Shown: positions 1-7,201, counted from the first letter of the stretch. The stretch is 14,327 bases of DNA from Clostridia bacterium (GCA_028702545.1 JAQVOQ010000024.1:1-14327); one strand, 5' to 3'. Notes: generated by a model not told the origin, from the letters alone. Program-made: numbers and translations.

Positions 1-16
1 GACGCTCTTCCGATCT
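1..16 (+). other. Illumina sequencing adapter remnant (artefact)
   Basis: The bases GACGCTCTTCCGATCT are identical to the 3' end of the standard Illumina TruSeq read-1 adapter. They sit exactly at the edge and interrupt the RNase J reading frame, which is conserved up to base 17. They are untrimmed adapter at a contig end, not genome sequence. Confidence 0.96.
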
Positions 17-1465
17 GCCTGGGATTGCAGATGCAGAAATAATAATAGCGTCGTTAGTGCCTAATGTAACACCTTTAAAGTTGCCTGCTGCCATTCTAGT
101 TAAAGCACTAAAAGGCTCTCCTTGGCTACCCGTTGATAAAATCAATAGTTCACTATCTTTGTAATTCTTAATTTTTTCTAAGGGGACAATAATATCTTTT
201 GTTATTTTAAGCTCGCCAATTTTAGCAGCAACTTCTGATACATTTATCATACTTCTTCCGCTAAAAGCAATTTTTCTGTTATATTTTCTTGCTAAATCAA
301 CTAGTTGTTGCAATCTATATGTGTTAGATGCAAAAGTTGCTGTAAAAATACGCTTCTCTTTATGTTGAGAAAAAACCACATCTAAACTTCTGCCTACATT
401 TGTTTCGCTCATAGTATAACCTTCAAGTTCAACATTAGTAGAATCTGCTGTAAGTAGTTGCACGCCTTGTTTGCCAAGTTCAGCAAGACGAGTTAAATTT
501 GTTGTTTTACCTTCTACTGAAGTGTAATCAATTTTAAAGTCGCCAGTATGCACCCATACTCCCACTGGAGTTGTAATACTAAGGGCAAATGCACCCGCAA
601 TTGAGTGATTAACATAAATAAACTCTACGCTAAAAACGCCAGCTTTTATGCTTTCGCCATCTTTAACTGTTATTAATTTAGGTTTAATATGCCTATGCTC
701 TCTAAGTTTTGATTCTACTAAAGCTAAAGTCATTCTGCTACCATAGACTGGTACATTGATTTCATTTAATATATAAGGCAAACCACCTATATGATCCTCA
801 TGGCCGTGAGTTAATACTATCGCCCTAACTTTGTGCTTGTTTTGTAATAAATAAGTAATATCAGGTAGTATTAAATCTATTCCCGGCAAATCTTCACCAG
901 GGAACATTGAGCCTGAGTCAACAATTATAATGTCGTTTCCATATTCAACGGCCATCATATTTTTACCAATTTCGCCCGCTCCACCTAAAAACATTAATTT
1001 AAGCTTTTTATTTGCATTTAAATTATTAGTAGGCTTTTGATTTTTGAAAGGTTTTTTTACTACTTGTATATGTTCTTGTGTATTTTCTATTCCCTCAGGG
1101 TTTTTATTATTTTGTGTATTGTTCTTATTTTGATTTGGATTAATATTTTTGTACTTATTTTGGTTTGAATTAATATTTTTGTACTTATTTTGATTTGGAT
1201 TAATATTTTTGTTTTGGTTCGGGTTTTGACGATTAACAGCATTTATATTATTTAAAATTGGTGCCTCTCTAACTATATCTATCGGTGCAATATCAACTTT
1301 TTCTAGTTGTTTATTTACCTGCTTTAATAATTCCCTTTTAATTTGTTCTTGTCTTTTAAAATCCTCCGCACTTCTTGAACTTAAATTAGACCTCTTTAAA
1401 TAGGTCGTCCTTGAAAGTGATTGTAGAGCATTTTGTTCTTTGTTGTTTTGTTCTGTTGTGTTCAA
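17..1465 (-). CDS. rnj: Ribonuclease J, C-terminally truncated by the contig end
   Basis: RNase J is a metallo-beta-lactamase/beta-CASP ribonuclease (5'-3' exo- and endonuclease) central to mRNA decay and rRNA maturation in Bacillota. The 483 visible codons contain the zinc-site signature T-H-G-H-E-D-H (H220, H222, D224, H225), then VNHSI (H287), HTGDFK (D309), ADSTN and STGSQGEP. The last residues read A-S-A-I-P-G, where the family normally continues N-E; here the adapter begins, so roughly 200 C-terminal residues are missing. The start is TTG at 1465, with GGAG 5 nt upstream; no in-frame ATG occurs before residue 158, which is already inside the catalytic fold. Relative to B. subtilis RNase J1 the catalytic motifs are shifted by about 145 residues, so there is a long, Asn/Gln/Lys-rich, probably disordered N-terminal extension holding tandem 10-residue repeats. 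Family assignment is very secure; whether it is an rnjA or rnjB type cannot be told. Confidence 0.94.
1131..1211 (-). repeat. 30-bp tandem repeat inside the RNase J N-terminal extension
   Basis: About 2.7 copies of a 30-bp unit start at 1131, 1161 and 1191, differing at only a few bases. Thirty bases are ten codons, so the frame is kept and the protein carries the repeated unit NINPNQNKYK / NINSNQNKYK / NINPNQNK. It is a low-complexity coding minisatellite that could vary in copy number between strains. Confidence 0.9.
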
Positions 1466-1470
1466 TTTTT

Positions 1471-1474
1471 CTCC
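1471..1474 (-). promoter_or_regulatory. Ribosome binding site fixing the TTG start of RNase J
   Basis: On the minus strand GGAG lies 5 nt before the TTG at 1465 and follows an A-rich leader. No other start with a Shine-Dalgarno sequence is present, so it decides the start and establishes that the long N-terminal extension is translated. Confidence 0.75.
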
Positions 1475-1536
1475 TTTTTTTTAAAAATTTTATTTTTATT
1501 TTTTTTTGTTTTGCGTTTAAAAAACATAATAAACAA

Positions 1537-1554
1537 CTATAACGATTGTTATAG
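1537..1554. promoter_or_regulatory. 7-bp inverted repeat upstream of RNase J, possible operator or leader hairpin
   Basis: CTATAAC-GATT-GTTATAG is a perfect 7-bp inverted repeat with a 4-base loop, 72 bases upstream of the RNase J start. It has no adjoining T-run, so it does not look like a terminator. It could be an operator or a hairpin in the rnj 5' leader; no regulator can be named. Confidence 0.35.
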
Positions 1555-1769
1555 CCAATTAAATTAATGTTTTATAAACATTTTTCTTTTTGTAAAAAAT
1601 ATATTAATAAGCTTATTAGCTTAAAAAAATCATAGATTGCATTTAATATACTTGCTAATCATAGTAAAATTTATCACCCACAAAAAAAATGTGATTGTGC
1701 TAAAGATTGCTAACATTAGCATAGAAAATATTATATTTAGTATATATTAAATTTATATTTATAAACAAT

Positions 1770-2723
1770 TTAAATAATGAATTTAGTTTTATTAACCTTA
1801 TCTTGTTCTTCCAACTTTTTAGGTGAAAGAATAGTCTCTGGGTCAACATAATATCTCATTCCATTACTACCATAATACATTACCATTCTAAAAATAGCAA
1901 GTAAAAATATGCTAGACGGCAAAGTTATTATTAAACCAGCGCCACCAGTAAGTGTTAAAAAGAATAAATTTAACATTAAAATAGTTAAAATAATTATAGT
2001 ACTATTAGAAAAAGTTTTAAAAAACCTACGCTTTACTGCCTTAAAGCCCTGTGCATACCCTTTTAAAATAGAAGAGTCATGCACGACAATTGCAGGTACA
2101 ACACCGCTAAATATAGTTAAGTTTAAAGCCATTAAAACAGTGCTTAGAGTTATTATTATAAAAGGAGAAAAGATAACTATAAACTCATTAGAACTACTAA
2201 GCAACGGTAAACTTATGTATATTAAAAAGCCAACCAAAAGATTAATAGGCAGGTTTATAAAAATTTTAACAAATTGAAGTTTTACTGATTTTGCAAAGTT
2301 TTTAACAAACATTGAAGTAAAAGAATAATTTGCATTACTAGACATATAGCCATTTAAACTTTCACTAACGGCTAAATCGCTTAATCCACTTAAAAAATTA
2401 CCAAATAATATTAATATTAATAAAACAGCAATCAAGCTACCTAAAACGGCGCTTAAATTGTCGCTCACAATTATAAAAAATGAGTTAATTATTGAGGCAA
2501 AAGTTGACAAAATATAATAAATATTAAAGTTCAGTGCAGCATCGGCAAGTTCCTGTTTTGCATTTTCAAAAAAACTATTATTGTTTAGCACATTAATTAG
2601 TGGCATCGCAACAATTGCAGCGACAGAAAGTGTCGTTACAACTGTAAATATTTTATATATTAAAATTTTCCAAACAGTGATAAAATTTGAAAATAATAAC
2701 CTTACTGAATTTCTAAACATCAT
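1770..2723 (-). CDS. Multi-pass membrane protein of unknown function (317 aa)
   Basis: I do not recognise a named family. The 317 residues show about seven hydrophobic segments, near 24-46, 67-86, 90-112, 152-175, 181-215, 241-259 and 262-284. A basic stretch KAVKRRFFK at 228-236 and a polar C-terminal tail from about 286, containing YYVDPETILSPKKLEEQD, are probably cytoplasmic. The start is one of two consecutive ATGs (2723 and 2720); a weak AAAGG lies upstream. It is the second gene of a two-gene operon, 15 bases after the stop of the upstream membrane protein, which has a similar hydrophobic architecture. The two may form a membrane complex, but no catalytic or transport signature is visible. 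No clear terminator follows. Confidence 0.85.
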   Translation of the reverse strand: MMFRNSVRLLFSNFITVWKILIYKIFTVVTTLSVAAIVAMPLINVLNNNSFFENAKQELADAALNFNIYYILSTFASIINSFFIIVSDNLSAVLGSLIAVLLILILFGNFLSGLSDLAVSESLNGYMSSNANYSFTSMFVKNFAKSVKLQFVKIFINLPINLLVGFLIYISLPLLSSSNEFIVIFSPFIIITLSTVLMALNLTIFSGVVPAIVVHDSSILKGYAQGFKAVKRRFFKTFSNSTIIILTILMLNLFFLTLTGGAGLIITLPSSIFLLAIFRMVMYYGSNGMRYYVDPETILSPKKLEEQDKVNKTKFII

Positions 2724-2738
2724 AGTGCATCTTACCTT

Positions 2739-3560
2739 TTATTTATAATAATATTTTTTCCTATTGTCATATCTATCTAGTTTTGATAACTCGTAATAAC
2801 TCGTCATTGCAAGCGATGTATAGTACATAATTAAAAAGATTATACCTAAAATATTTATAATAGGCAAGTAACTACTATAAACAAATAAACTAACAAATAC
2901 GGCAACAACTAAAAATGGTGCAATCGTCGCAAGTGTTAAACCAAAACTATTTTTTTGTGTAAGCTTAATTGATGAACTAAACGAATATCTAAACTGACTT
3001 CCCTCGGTCATCATATTTGCAGTATTAACTAAAATAACACCGCTAATAAGTGAACAAATAATTAAAATAATGCTTAAAATTATATTGCTAACAATAACAT
3101 TAAAAACTGTTGGCGAAGCATTTATTCCCGACATCAACAAATGTGTTAAAAATAAAATAGCAGATGCTACAAACATAAGTAAAAATACAACTACATAAAT
3201 TGCTAACAGATTAGCAATCACTAACAAAATATTGTTATTTACATGTTCTTTAATAGCTTCTAAATTGCGTTTACCACTTCTAAAATGTTGTTCTATTTGT
3301 CCTAAAATTGCACTCGCAAAAATTGCAATTAACACTATTGATATAAGTGTTAACAATAGTTGCAAAAAGCCAAAATCAACTAGACTATTAAATATTGTGC
3401 CAAAGTTTAAAACGGGCGTTGCTGAATAAATATTTATGAATTCAACAGCTTTAAATGGGCTTAAAACGATGCCAAAAAATATCGCTGGAATAAGTGACAT
3501 CAATAGTAAATATAAAAAGTTTTTGGTCATATAGTTTAGTGTTAATTTAATAAATTTCAT
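2739..3560 (-). CDS. Six-TM membrane protein of unknown function (273 aa)
   Basis: No family can be named with confidence. Hydrophobic segments lie near residues 12-34, 65-88, 110-143, 153-181, 206-229 and 233-255, giving a six-TM integral membrane protein. A charged loop at 89-105 (QIEQHFRSGKRNLEAIKEH) and a Tyr/Lys-rich tail KLDRYDNRKKYYYK are probably cytoplasmic. AGGAG lies 5 nt before the ATG, and a good promoter sits just upstream at 3584-3612, making this the first gene of a two-gene operon. It probably works with the neighbouring membrane protein. Both read toward RNase J and belong to the host side of the prophage boundary. Confidence 0.85.
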   Translation of the reverse strand: MKFIKLTLNYMTKNFLYLLLMSLIPAIFFGIVLSPFKAVEFINIYSATPVLNFGTIFNSLVDFGFLQLLLTLISIVLIAIFASAILGQIEQHFRSGKRNLEAIKEHVNNNILLVIANLLAIYVVVFLLMFVASAILFLTHLLMSGINASPTVFNVIVSNIILSIILIICSLISGVILVNTANMMTEGSQFRYSFSSSIKLTQKNSFGLTLATIAPFLVVAVFVSLFVYSSYLPIINILGIIFLIMYYTSLAMTSYYELSKLDRYDNRKKYYYK

Positions 3561-3583
3561 ATAATCTCCTACTATTATGATTT

Positions 3584-3612
3584 ATTATAATATAAATAAC
3601 TAGTTTTTGCAA
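3584..3612 (-). promoter_or_regulatory. Sigma-70/SigA-type promoter of the membrane-protein operon
   Basis: Reading the minus strand, TTGCAA (-35, 3612-3607) is followed after exactly 17 bases by a perfect TATAAT (-10, 3589-3584). The predicted start near 3577 gives a leader of roughly 17 nt holding the AGGAG site. It lies between the phage terminator and the first membrane-protein gene, so the host operon is transcribed independently of the phage block. Confidence 0.72.
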
Positions 3613-3658
3613 ATATAATTGTTTGTAAAAATGCACTCTTTTAAACCTATTTGACAAA

Positions 3659-3688
3659 AAAAAAGAGTTTACATTTAAACTCTTTTTT
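3659..3688 (-). terminator. Intrinsic terminator ending the phage late operon (potentially bidirectional)
   Basis: The arms AAAAAAGAGTTTA and TAAACTCTTTTTT form a 13-bp perfect stem with a 4-base loop. On the minus strand it is followed by an uninterrupted T-run. It begins 12 bases after the stop of the last holin-like gene. A-runs and T-runs on both sides mean it could also stop plus-strand transcripts. Confidence 0.9.
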
Positions 3689-3699
3689 AAAAAATAATA

Positions 3700-3927
3700 T
3701 TAATCTTCCTTATTTTCTGGTTTATCCAAAAAACTTTTTCCGCTTGTTGGGTTAGAAATTATACCTAATACAATTAAAACTCCGCAAATGCTGTTTACTA
3801 TAGAATTTATCGCCTCATCGTTTATGCTAAACCCAAAAGTTTTACCAAAAGTTTGTAAAACGAGGATAACGGCTGCCGTCAAACTCATCCAAAAACCATA
3901 GTTTTTCATTTTTTCCTTTAAATTCAT
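3700..3927 (-). CDS. Phage holin, phi LC3-like (75 aa)
   Basis: Holins are small phage membrane proteins that permeabilise the host membrane at the end of infection and release endolysin. This 75-residue protein has two hydrophobic segments (about 11-29 and 42-58) separated by a short polar stretch. It then has the ISNPTSGKSFLD-type tail seen in the phi LC3 holin family (Phage_holin_1) of Gram-positive phages. It starts at ATG, with AAGAGG about 8 nt upstream. It is the last gene of the late operon and is followed at once by the terminator. No endolysin gene is adjacent, which is unusual. Confidence 0.85.
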   Translation of the reverse strand: MNLKEKMKNYGFWMSLTAAVILVLQTFGKTFGFSINDEAINSIVNSICGVLIVLGIISNPTSGKSFLDKPENKED

Positions 3928-3939
3928 ACTATATACCTC

Positions 3940-4155
3940 TTATATTAATTTTTTGTTAAGCATATAATTTTTCATTTCTTGAACTTCTTCTTTAATGTCG
4001 TTTACCACACCTAAGTGTTCACTCAATTCCTTTATAGTTTCTTGATATTTTCTCTCACGCTTTCCACTATCTTTTAGTTGAAAAATTAAAAGTCCTACAA
4101 AAAGAGCTGACCAAATACCATTACTTATTGCTAAATTAAATATTTCTTCCCACAT
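3940..4155 (-). CDS. BhlA/UviB-like holin-type protein (71 aa)
   Basis: This small protein has one N-terminal membrane segment (about 8-26) after a short MWEEIFNLAI start. It then has a charged helix, QLKDSGKRERKYQETIKELSEHLGVVND, predicted to be a coiled coil. That layout is characteristic of the BhlA/UviB family, found in Bacillota phages and bacteriocin loci and described as holin-like. It lies 3 bases after the stop of the upstream gene and has no clear Shine-Dalgarno sequence, so translation is probably coupled. It sits directly before the phi LC3-like holin; the pair makes up the lysis region visible here. Confidence 0.82.
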   Translation of the reverse strand: MWEEIFNLAISNGIWSALFVGLLIFQLKDSGKRERKYQETIKELSEHLGVVNDIKEEVQEMKNYMLNKKLI

Positions 4156-4158
4156 AGT

Positions 4159-4557
4159 TTATTCGCTTATGCCAAAAACTTTGTGTAAACTTTGTTTTAA
4201 ATTAGCGTCTAGGTTAATTTGGCTGTCCAAAAAATTTACTTTTGCCTCTGAATCTAAGTTAGACAAATAATTTTTAAGTAACTGATACTCTAAATTTTGC
4301 CTTGCTTCCTCCAAGGTTGCTGGTTTTTTTGTGCTTTTTTCGTTCAATATTTCTTCCTTTTGTTGTTCAAGCGAGTGTTCGTTTTGCTCTATTTTCTTTA
4401 ATTTTTGCTTTATCTTTACTATTGAATTTATATCAAGTGCATTTTGTGCTTGGCTTAATTCAATATTTAATGATTGCTCGTCTAGATTAGTTTTATTTTT
4501 AACTAATTCATTTTGTTTAGTTTGATTATCGTCTTGTTCAAACATTTTTTCTAGCAT
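4159..4557 (-). CDS. Phage coiled-coil protein of unknown function (132 aa)
   Basis: The start chosen is ATG 4557 because AGGAGG lies 7 nt upstream at 4565-4570. The frame is open 29 codons further to an ATG at 4644, but that one has no ribosome site, though it starts 4 bases after the preceding stop and could be coupled. The protein is Gln/Asn/Lys/Glu-rich, with strong coiled-coil character at roughly residues 25-75 and a helical C-terminal part (LEEARQNLEYQLLKNYLSNL). It lies between the gp10-like protein and the holins, where P22-type phages place tail needle and internal virion genes. A needle or minor virion role is possible, but sequence alone does not show it. Confidence 0.8.
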   Translation of the reverse strand: MLEKMFEQDDNQTKQNELVKNKTNLDEQSLNIELSQAQNALDINSIVKIKQKLKKIEQNEHSLEQQKEEILNEKSTKKPATLEEARQNLEYQLLKNYLSNLDSEAKVNFLDSQINLDANLKQSLHKVFGISE

Positions 4558-4564
4558 TGTTGCC

Positions 4565-4570
4565 CCTCCT
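4565..4570 (-). promoter_or_regulatory. Ribosome binding site placing the start at 4557
   Basis: AGGAGG on the minus strand, 7 nt before ATG 4557, lies inside the longer open frame. It argues that the preceding 29 codons are leader rather than protein. Confidence 0.7.
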
Positions 4571-4648
4571 TTTTTTATAAGATACCTTAACTTTTGATTT
4601 TTAAAAAAAGTTTTAAGTTGGTTTTCGTTTAATAATTTTTTCATAATT

Positions 4649-6154
4649 TTACAAAAGGTGCAATTTTATTTTTGCGTTTGATATGTAAGCTTTATCGGTT
4701 AAACTCTCTATTTTAATGCCGACTAATTCGCCTTTAATGTTTGGTTTAATTTTGCTAGTAGTGCTACTTCCACTTATTGCAAAAGTTGCACTTTCCTTCT
4801 CGGTAAACACAGTTAAATTGCAGTTATATTTGGTTAAAAGGCTAATTTCTTTAACTAATTTTTTAGTTGCGGGATAACCTAAATCACTAATCGGCGAATA
4901 CCAATGTTTGATTGTATTATCATCAAAAAACTTGCCGTTTTTTTCTAACTGCCCTAATTTTGTGCCATAAACACTGTTGAAACAAAATACCATTTTGCTC
5001 ATACTATCTACTTGAATAGAAGTCATACTAGTAACATCAATGCCTCTTATTATATTAAAGGTTTGTTCTTTAACATTAAGTTCTATTAAGGTGTCGTTAA
5101 TATTGTTTTCTTCTGTTTGACAGCCTATTTCATTGTTATCTGGGTAGTTTAATTTGCAGGCAACATAGTATTTGCCTTCATGATAACTTGCAATTGCTTG
5201 ATTGTTATAAATGCCGTCAAACAAGCCGTCAATCTTTAAATCAACTTTTTTAGTTGTTATACCGTCAAACTCATAAATGCCATCTTTTGTTAGCATCAGC
5301 ACTCTATCGCCACAAACACAAATAGTATCTTTGTAAATTCGGTTACCGGATACAAACAAATGGCTAACATTAATTTCTTCTGAGCCTTCATAGGTTTTAA
5401 TTTTTGTAATTCCAAAATCCCGAAAAGCAAAAACATAACCTAAAAAGCTAATAACCTTATTTACTCCTCCCCTCATATCGTTTAACTCAATGTAGGGATT
5501 ATTGATATCGGTTAAGTCAGTTGTCCAAGTAGTCGGGTCAATGTTTGATGAGTAGCGAATTATGTTTCGCTCGCCACCAATAGTTGCAAAAAGCTTGTCG
5601 TAATGAGTGCAAAGCGAACTAAGTTGAGGTGCAGTAGTTACAACTTGTGGCACTTCCTCGCCGTTCCAACAAACAAAATCATCTGTTTCATTTGTTAAAA
5701 TAATCGTATCTTTGCCGTTTAACTTGTAATTTAGGGCAGTTGGTCTAGTGTCAAAATTAATACCTGTTACCAAAAAAAATGTTGGTAAAGGGCTAAACAT
5801 AGTTGCGTAATAAACTAACTTATCCTTGGTGTATAACATTAATTTATCTAATCTTTTTTGTTGATAAGTGCTGTAATGTTTAAAGTGCCAAATGCAGTCA
5901 ATTTCTTTACCTGCTGGCAGTATTGGCAGATTTTCGTCTAGCGGGTCTGTCGGGGTTTCTGGCACTTCCAAATCTTCAAAGCCTAGTCCCTCTATTAAAG
6001 CGCCGTTCTCAAAATTAAAGTTATAGGAGTTTGTAGCATATTTATAAGGCATAATGTTTTCATCAATTTCGGTATTTATTCCGTTTTTAAAATCACTGAT
6101 AGTAAGTTCAATTTGCTTAGGTTTTTTATATTTTAATTCTTTAGCATAAAACAT
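4649..6154 (-). CDS. P22 gp10-like head-closure/tail protein (501 aa)
   Basis: This is the largest protein after the capsid. It is rich in beta strands and aromatic-glycine motifs (DGIYEFDGITTKK, GGERNIIRYSS, FRDFGITKIKTYEGS) typical of a beta-propeller. P22 gp10, the packaged-DNA stabilisation protein that extends the portal channel, is a propeller of similar length and follows gp4 just as this gene follows a connector-like gene. I therefore infer an analogous head-closure or tail-hub role. The frame opens at a GTG (6163), but AGGAGG at 6163-6168 places the start at ATG 6154, which overlaps the upstream stop as TAATG. No hydrolase motif is visible. Receptor-binding tail protein is the main alternative. 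Confidence 0.8.
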   Translation of the reverse strand: MFYAKELKYKKPKQIELTISDFKNGINTEIDENIMPYKYATNSYNFNFENGALIEGLGFEDLEVPETPTDPLDENLPILPAGKEIDCIWHFKHYSTYQQKRLDKLMLYTKDKLVYYATMFSPLPTFFLVTGINFDTRPTALNYKLNGKDTIILTNETDDFVCWNGEEVPQVVTTAPQLSSLCTHYDKLFATIGGERNIIRYSSNIDPTTWTTDLTDINNPYIELNDMRGGVNKVISFLGYVFAFRDFGITKIKTYEGSEEINVSHLFVSGNRIYKDTICVCGDRVLMLTKDGIYEFDGITTKKVDLKIDGLFDGIYNNQAIASYHEGKYYVACKLNYPDNNEIGCQTEENNINDTLIELNVKEQTFNIIRGIDVTSMTSIQVDSMSKMVFCFNSVYGTKLGQLEKNGKFFDDNTIKHWYSPISDLGYPATKKLVKEISLLTKYNCNLTVFTEKESATFAISGSSTTSKIKPNIKGELVGIKIESLTDKAYISNAKIKLHLL

Positions 6155-6726
6155 TAAAACCACCTCCTAGCTGGCATTTTGATGTCGCTTTTTTTACTGC
6201 TAACAGTTAGTATTGAATCTAAAAATCGTTTTTTCCAAAGTGTCGCTTCATCAAACAGTCCGCTAATTAGCAAGTACTCACTAGCAACGCCATAAGCCAT
6301 TATTCGCTCGCTTAATTTGCCGCCAAAACCTTCTATATCGTTTTCCAAAACAACCGAATCTGGCATATAAGAATATTCTAAATTATAACTTCCGTCTTTT
6401 ACCTTTATGCTAGTTGGATAAACCTTGTATTTAACACTAACCTCACTCGTGCTATCTATTAAACTAAGCACGCTAATAAGCCTTTTTTCTAAACTTTCTA
6501 AGCTTATTTCGCCATTTTCACTCGTCACTGTTTGCGTGTGCTTTAGGGGCACATAATCGCTCGCTACTTCGTTATAAACTAAGTTTAAACATCTTATAAG
6601 CAGTTCTAAATTTTTACTCGTAAGCTCTTCTGGCTCGGTTACTTCTCCGCCTAACTCTTCAAGTGCTAAAATGTCTTCCATTTGTAAATATATCGCCGTT
6701 AATTTTATTATTTCTTTAACTTCCAC
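6154..6726 (-). CDS. Head-tail connector-like phage protein (190 aa)
   Basis: A mostly helical protein lying between the capsid-distal genes and the gp10-like gene, the place of the head-completion/tail-accessory factor in P22-like phages (gp4). The first part (EIIKLTAIYLQMEDILALEEL...LLIRCLNLVYNEVASDYVPL) is the kind of helical head-to-tail adaptor seen in this position. The middle is strand-rich (VKYKVYPTSIKVKDGSYNLEYSYMPDSV), and a helical tail ends with KKSDIKMPARRWF. An in-frame ATG at 6747 exists, but AAGGAGG at 6732-6738 falls inside that extension, 5 nt before GTG 6726, so GTG is preferred. The role is assigned by position and general character, not by a diagnostic motif. Confidence 0.78.
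   Translation of the reverse strand: MEVKEIIKLTAIYLQMEDILALEELGGEVTEPEELTSKNLELLIRCLNLVYNEVASDYVPLKHTQTVTSENGEISLESLEKRLISVLSLIDSTSEVSVKYKVYPTSIKVKDGSYNLEYSYMPDSVVLENDIEGFGGKLSERIMAYGVASEYLLISGLFDEATLWKKRFLDSILTVSSKKSDIKMPARRWF
6163..6168 (-). promoter_or_regulatory. Ribosome binding site deciding the start of the gp10-like gene
   Basis: AGGAGG on the minus strand, 8 nt before ATG 6154, overlaps the upstream GTG that opens the frame. The ATG is therefore the functional start, translationally coupled to the preceding gene through TAATG. Confidence 0.75.
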
Positions 6727-6731
6727 ATAAA

Positions 6732-6738
6732 CCTCCTT
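6732..6738 (-). promoter_or_regulatory. Ribosome binding site placing the connector start at GTG 6726
   Basis: AAGGAGG on the minus strand, with 5 bases (TTTAT) before GTG 6726. It lies downstream of the earlier in-frame ATG at 6747, which has no site of its own. Confidence 0.75.
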
Positions 6739-7127
6739 TAAAACCATTTGGTTTTATAACTATCGCTAAAATCTATATTATAATTGTCGCCTTTTTTTAA
6801 TATATATTTTGTCATTTCTTTCATTTGATAATTTGCATTATCTTTTAACTGTTTCTCTGCTTCTTGAGTTAATTTTTGATTTTTTTGTTCTATTTCAGCT
6901 ATTAACGCTTTATAATTTTCTACTCTTGTTTTGTTTACAATGTTTAGTGTTCTTGTGTCTAACTCGCTATAGGGCAAAACTATTTGTAGTACTTGTTTGT
7001 CGCCTTCATCATAAAAAACTTCATATCTTTTTTTTAATATGTTCCATTTAATTATGTAATTATTATCTATTGCTTTTAATCTTTTTGCTATATCAAAAGT
7101 GTCATCTGTAATTATTTTATATTTCAC
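6738..7127 (-). CDS. Conserved-type phage structural-region protein, unknown (129 aa)
   Basis: It starts at GTG 7127, with AGAGG about 6 nt upstream. The N-terminal half (DDTFDIAKRLKAIDNNYIIKWNILKKRYEVFYDEGDKQVLQIVLPYSELDTRTL) alternates strands and short helices. The C-terminal half is a charged helix, probably coiled coil at about 70-95, ending in DSYKTKWF. It is the first gene after the terminator that follows the capsid gene. Its stop lies 11 bases before the next start and within that gene's ribosome site, which suggests coupling. By position it may be a head-associated or head-completion factor; I do not recognise a named family. Confidence 0.75.
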   Translation of the reverse strand: MKYKIITDDTFDIAKRLKAIDNNYIIKWNILKKRYEVFYDEGDKQVLQIVLPYSELDTRTLNIVNKTRVENYKALIAEIEQKNQKLTQEAEKQLKDNANYQMKEMTKYILKKGDNYNIDFSDSYKTKWF

Positions 7128-7161
7128 AAAAAACCTCTAAATTTTTAAAAATTCATTTTTA

Positions 7162-7201
7162 AAAAACTAAAGGTAAGCAACATTAGCTTACCTTAGTTTT
7201 T
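7162..7201 (-). terminator. Intrinsic terminator directly after the major capsid gene
   Basis: GGTAAGC (7172-7178) pairs with GCTTACC (7186-7192) around a 7-base loop. The stem extends, after a single bulged A, by AAAAACTAA/TTAGTTTTT. On the minus strand it begins 31 bases past the capsid stop and ends in a T-run. Being internal to the operon it is probably leaky, setting a high ratio of capsid message to connector and tail message. Confidence 0.85.

Larger units (their letters stand above)
1466..1769. other. 304-base AT-rich intergenic region upstream of RNase J
   Basis: No gene, tRNA or convincing ORF is visible. It should contain the RNase J promoter, but I find no clear -35/-10 pair. It holds several small symmetric elements: an inverted repeat at 1537-1554, a 14-bp perfect palindrome TAATAAGCTTATTA at 1605-1618, and TGCTAA/TTAGCA at 1708-1721. 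The last could be a weak terminator for the upstream membrane-protein operon but lacks a proper loop and U-tract. Confidence 0.6.

Noticed and set aside
1131..1211. CRISPR-like repeats
   Set aside because: The 30-bp units are contiguous without spacers and keep the reading frame inside RNase J, so this is a coding tandem repeat.
1909..2277. Plus-strand ORF of 122 codons opposite the 317-aa membrane protein
   Set aside because: It is an antisense shadow with no ribosome site. The minus-strand protein has clear membrane segments and an operon context.
3651..3679. Plus-strand promoter (TTGACA, 17 bases, TTTAAA)
   Set aside because: It lies within the terminator hairpin, has a poor -10, and faces no plus-strand gene.
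4302..4525. Plus-strand ORFs opposite the coiled-coil gene
   Set aside because: They are antisense shadows rich in Phe/Leu/Cys, caused by Lys/Glu/Gln codons on the other strand, with no ribosome site.
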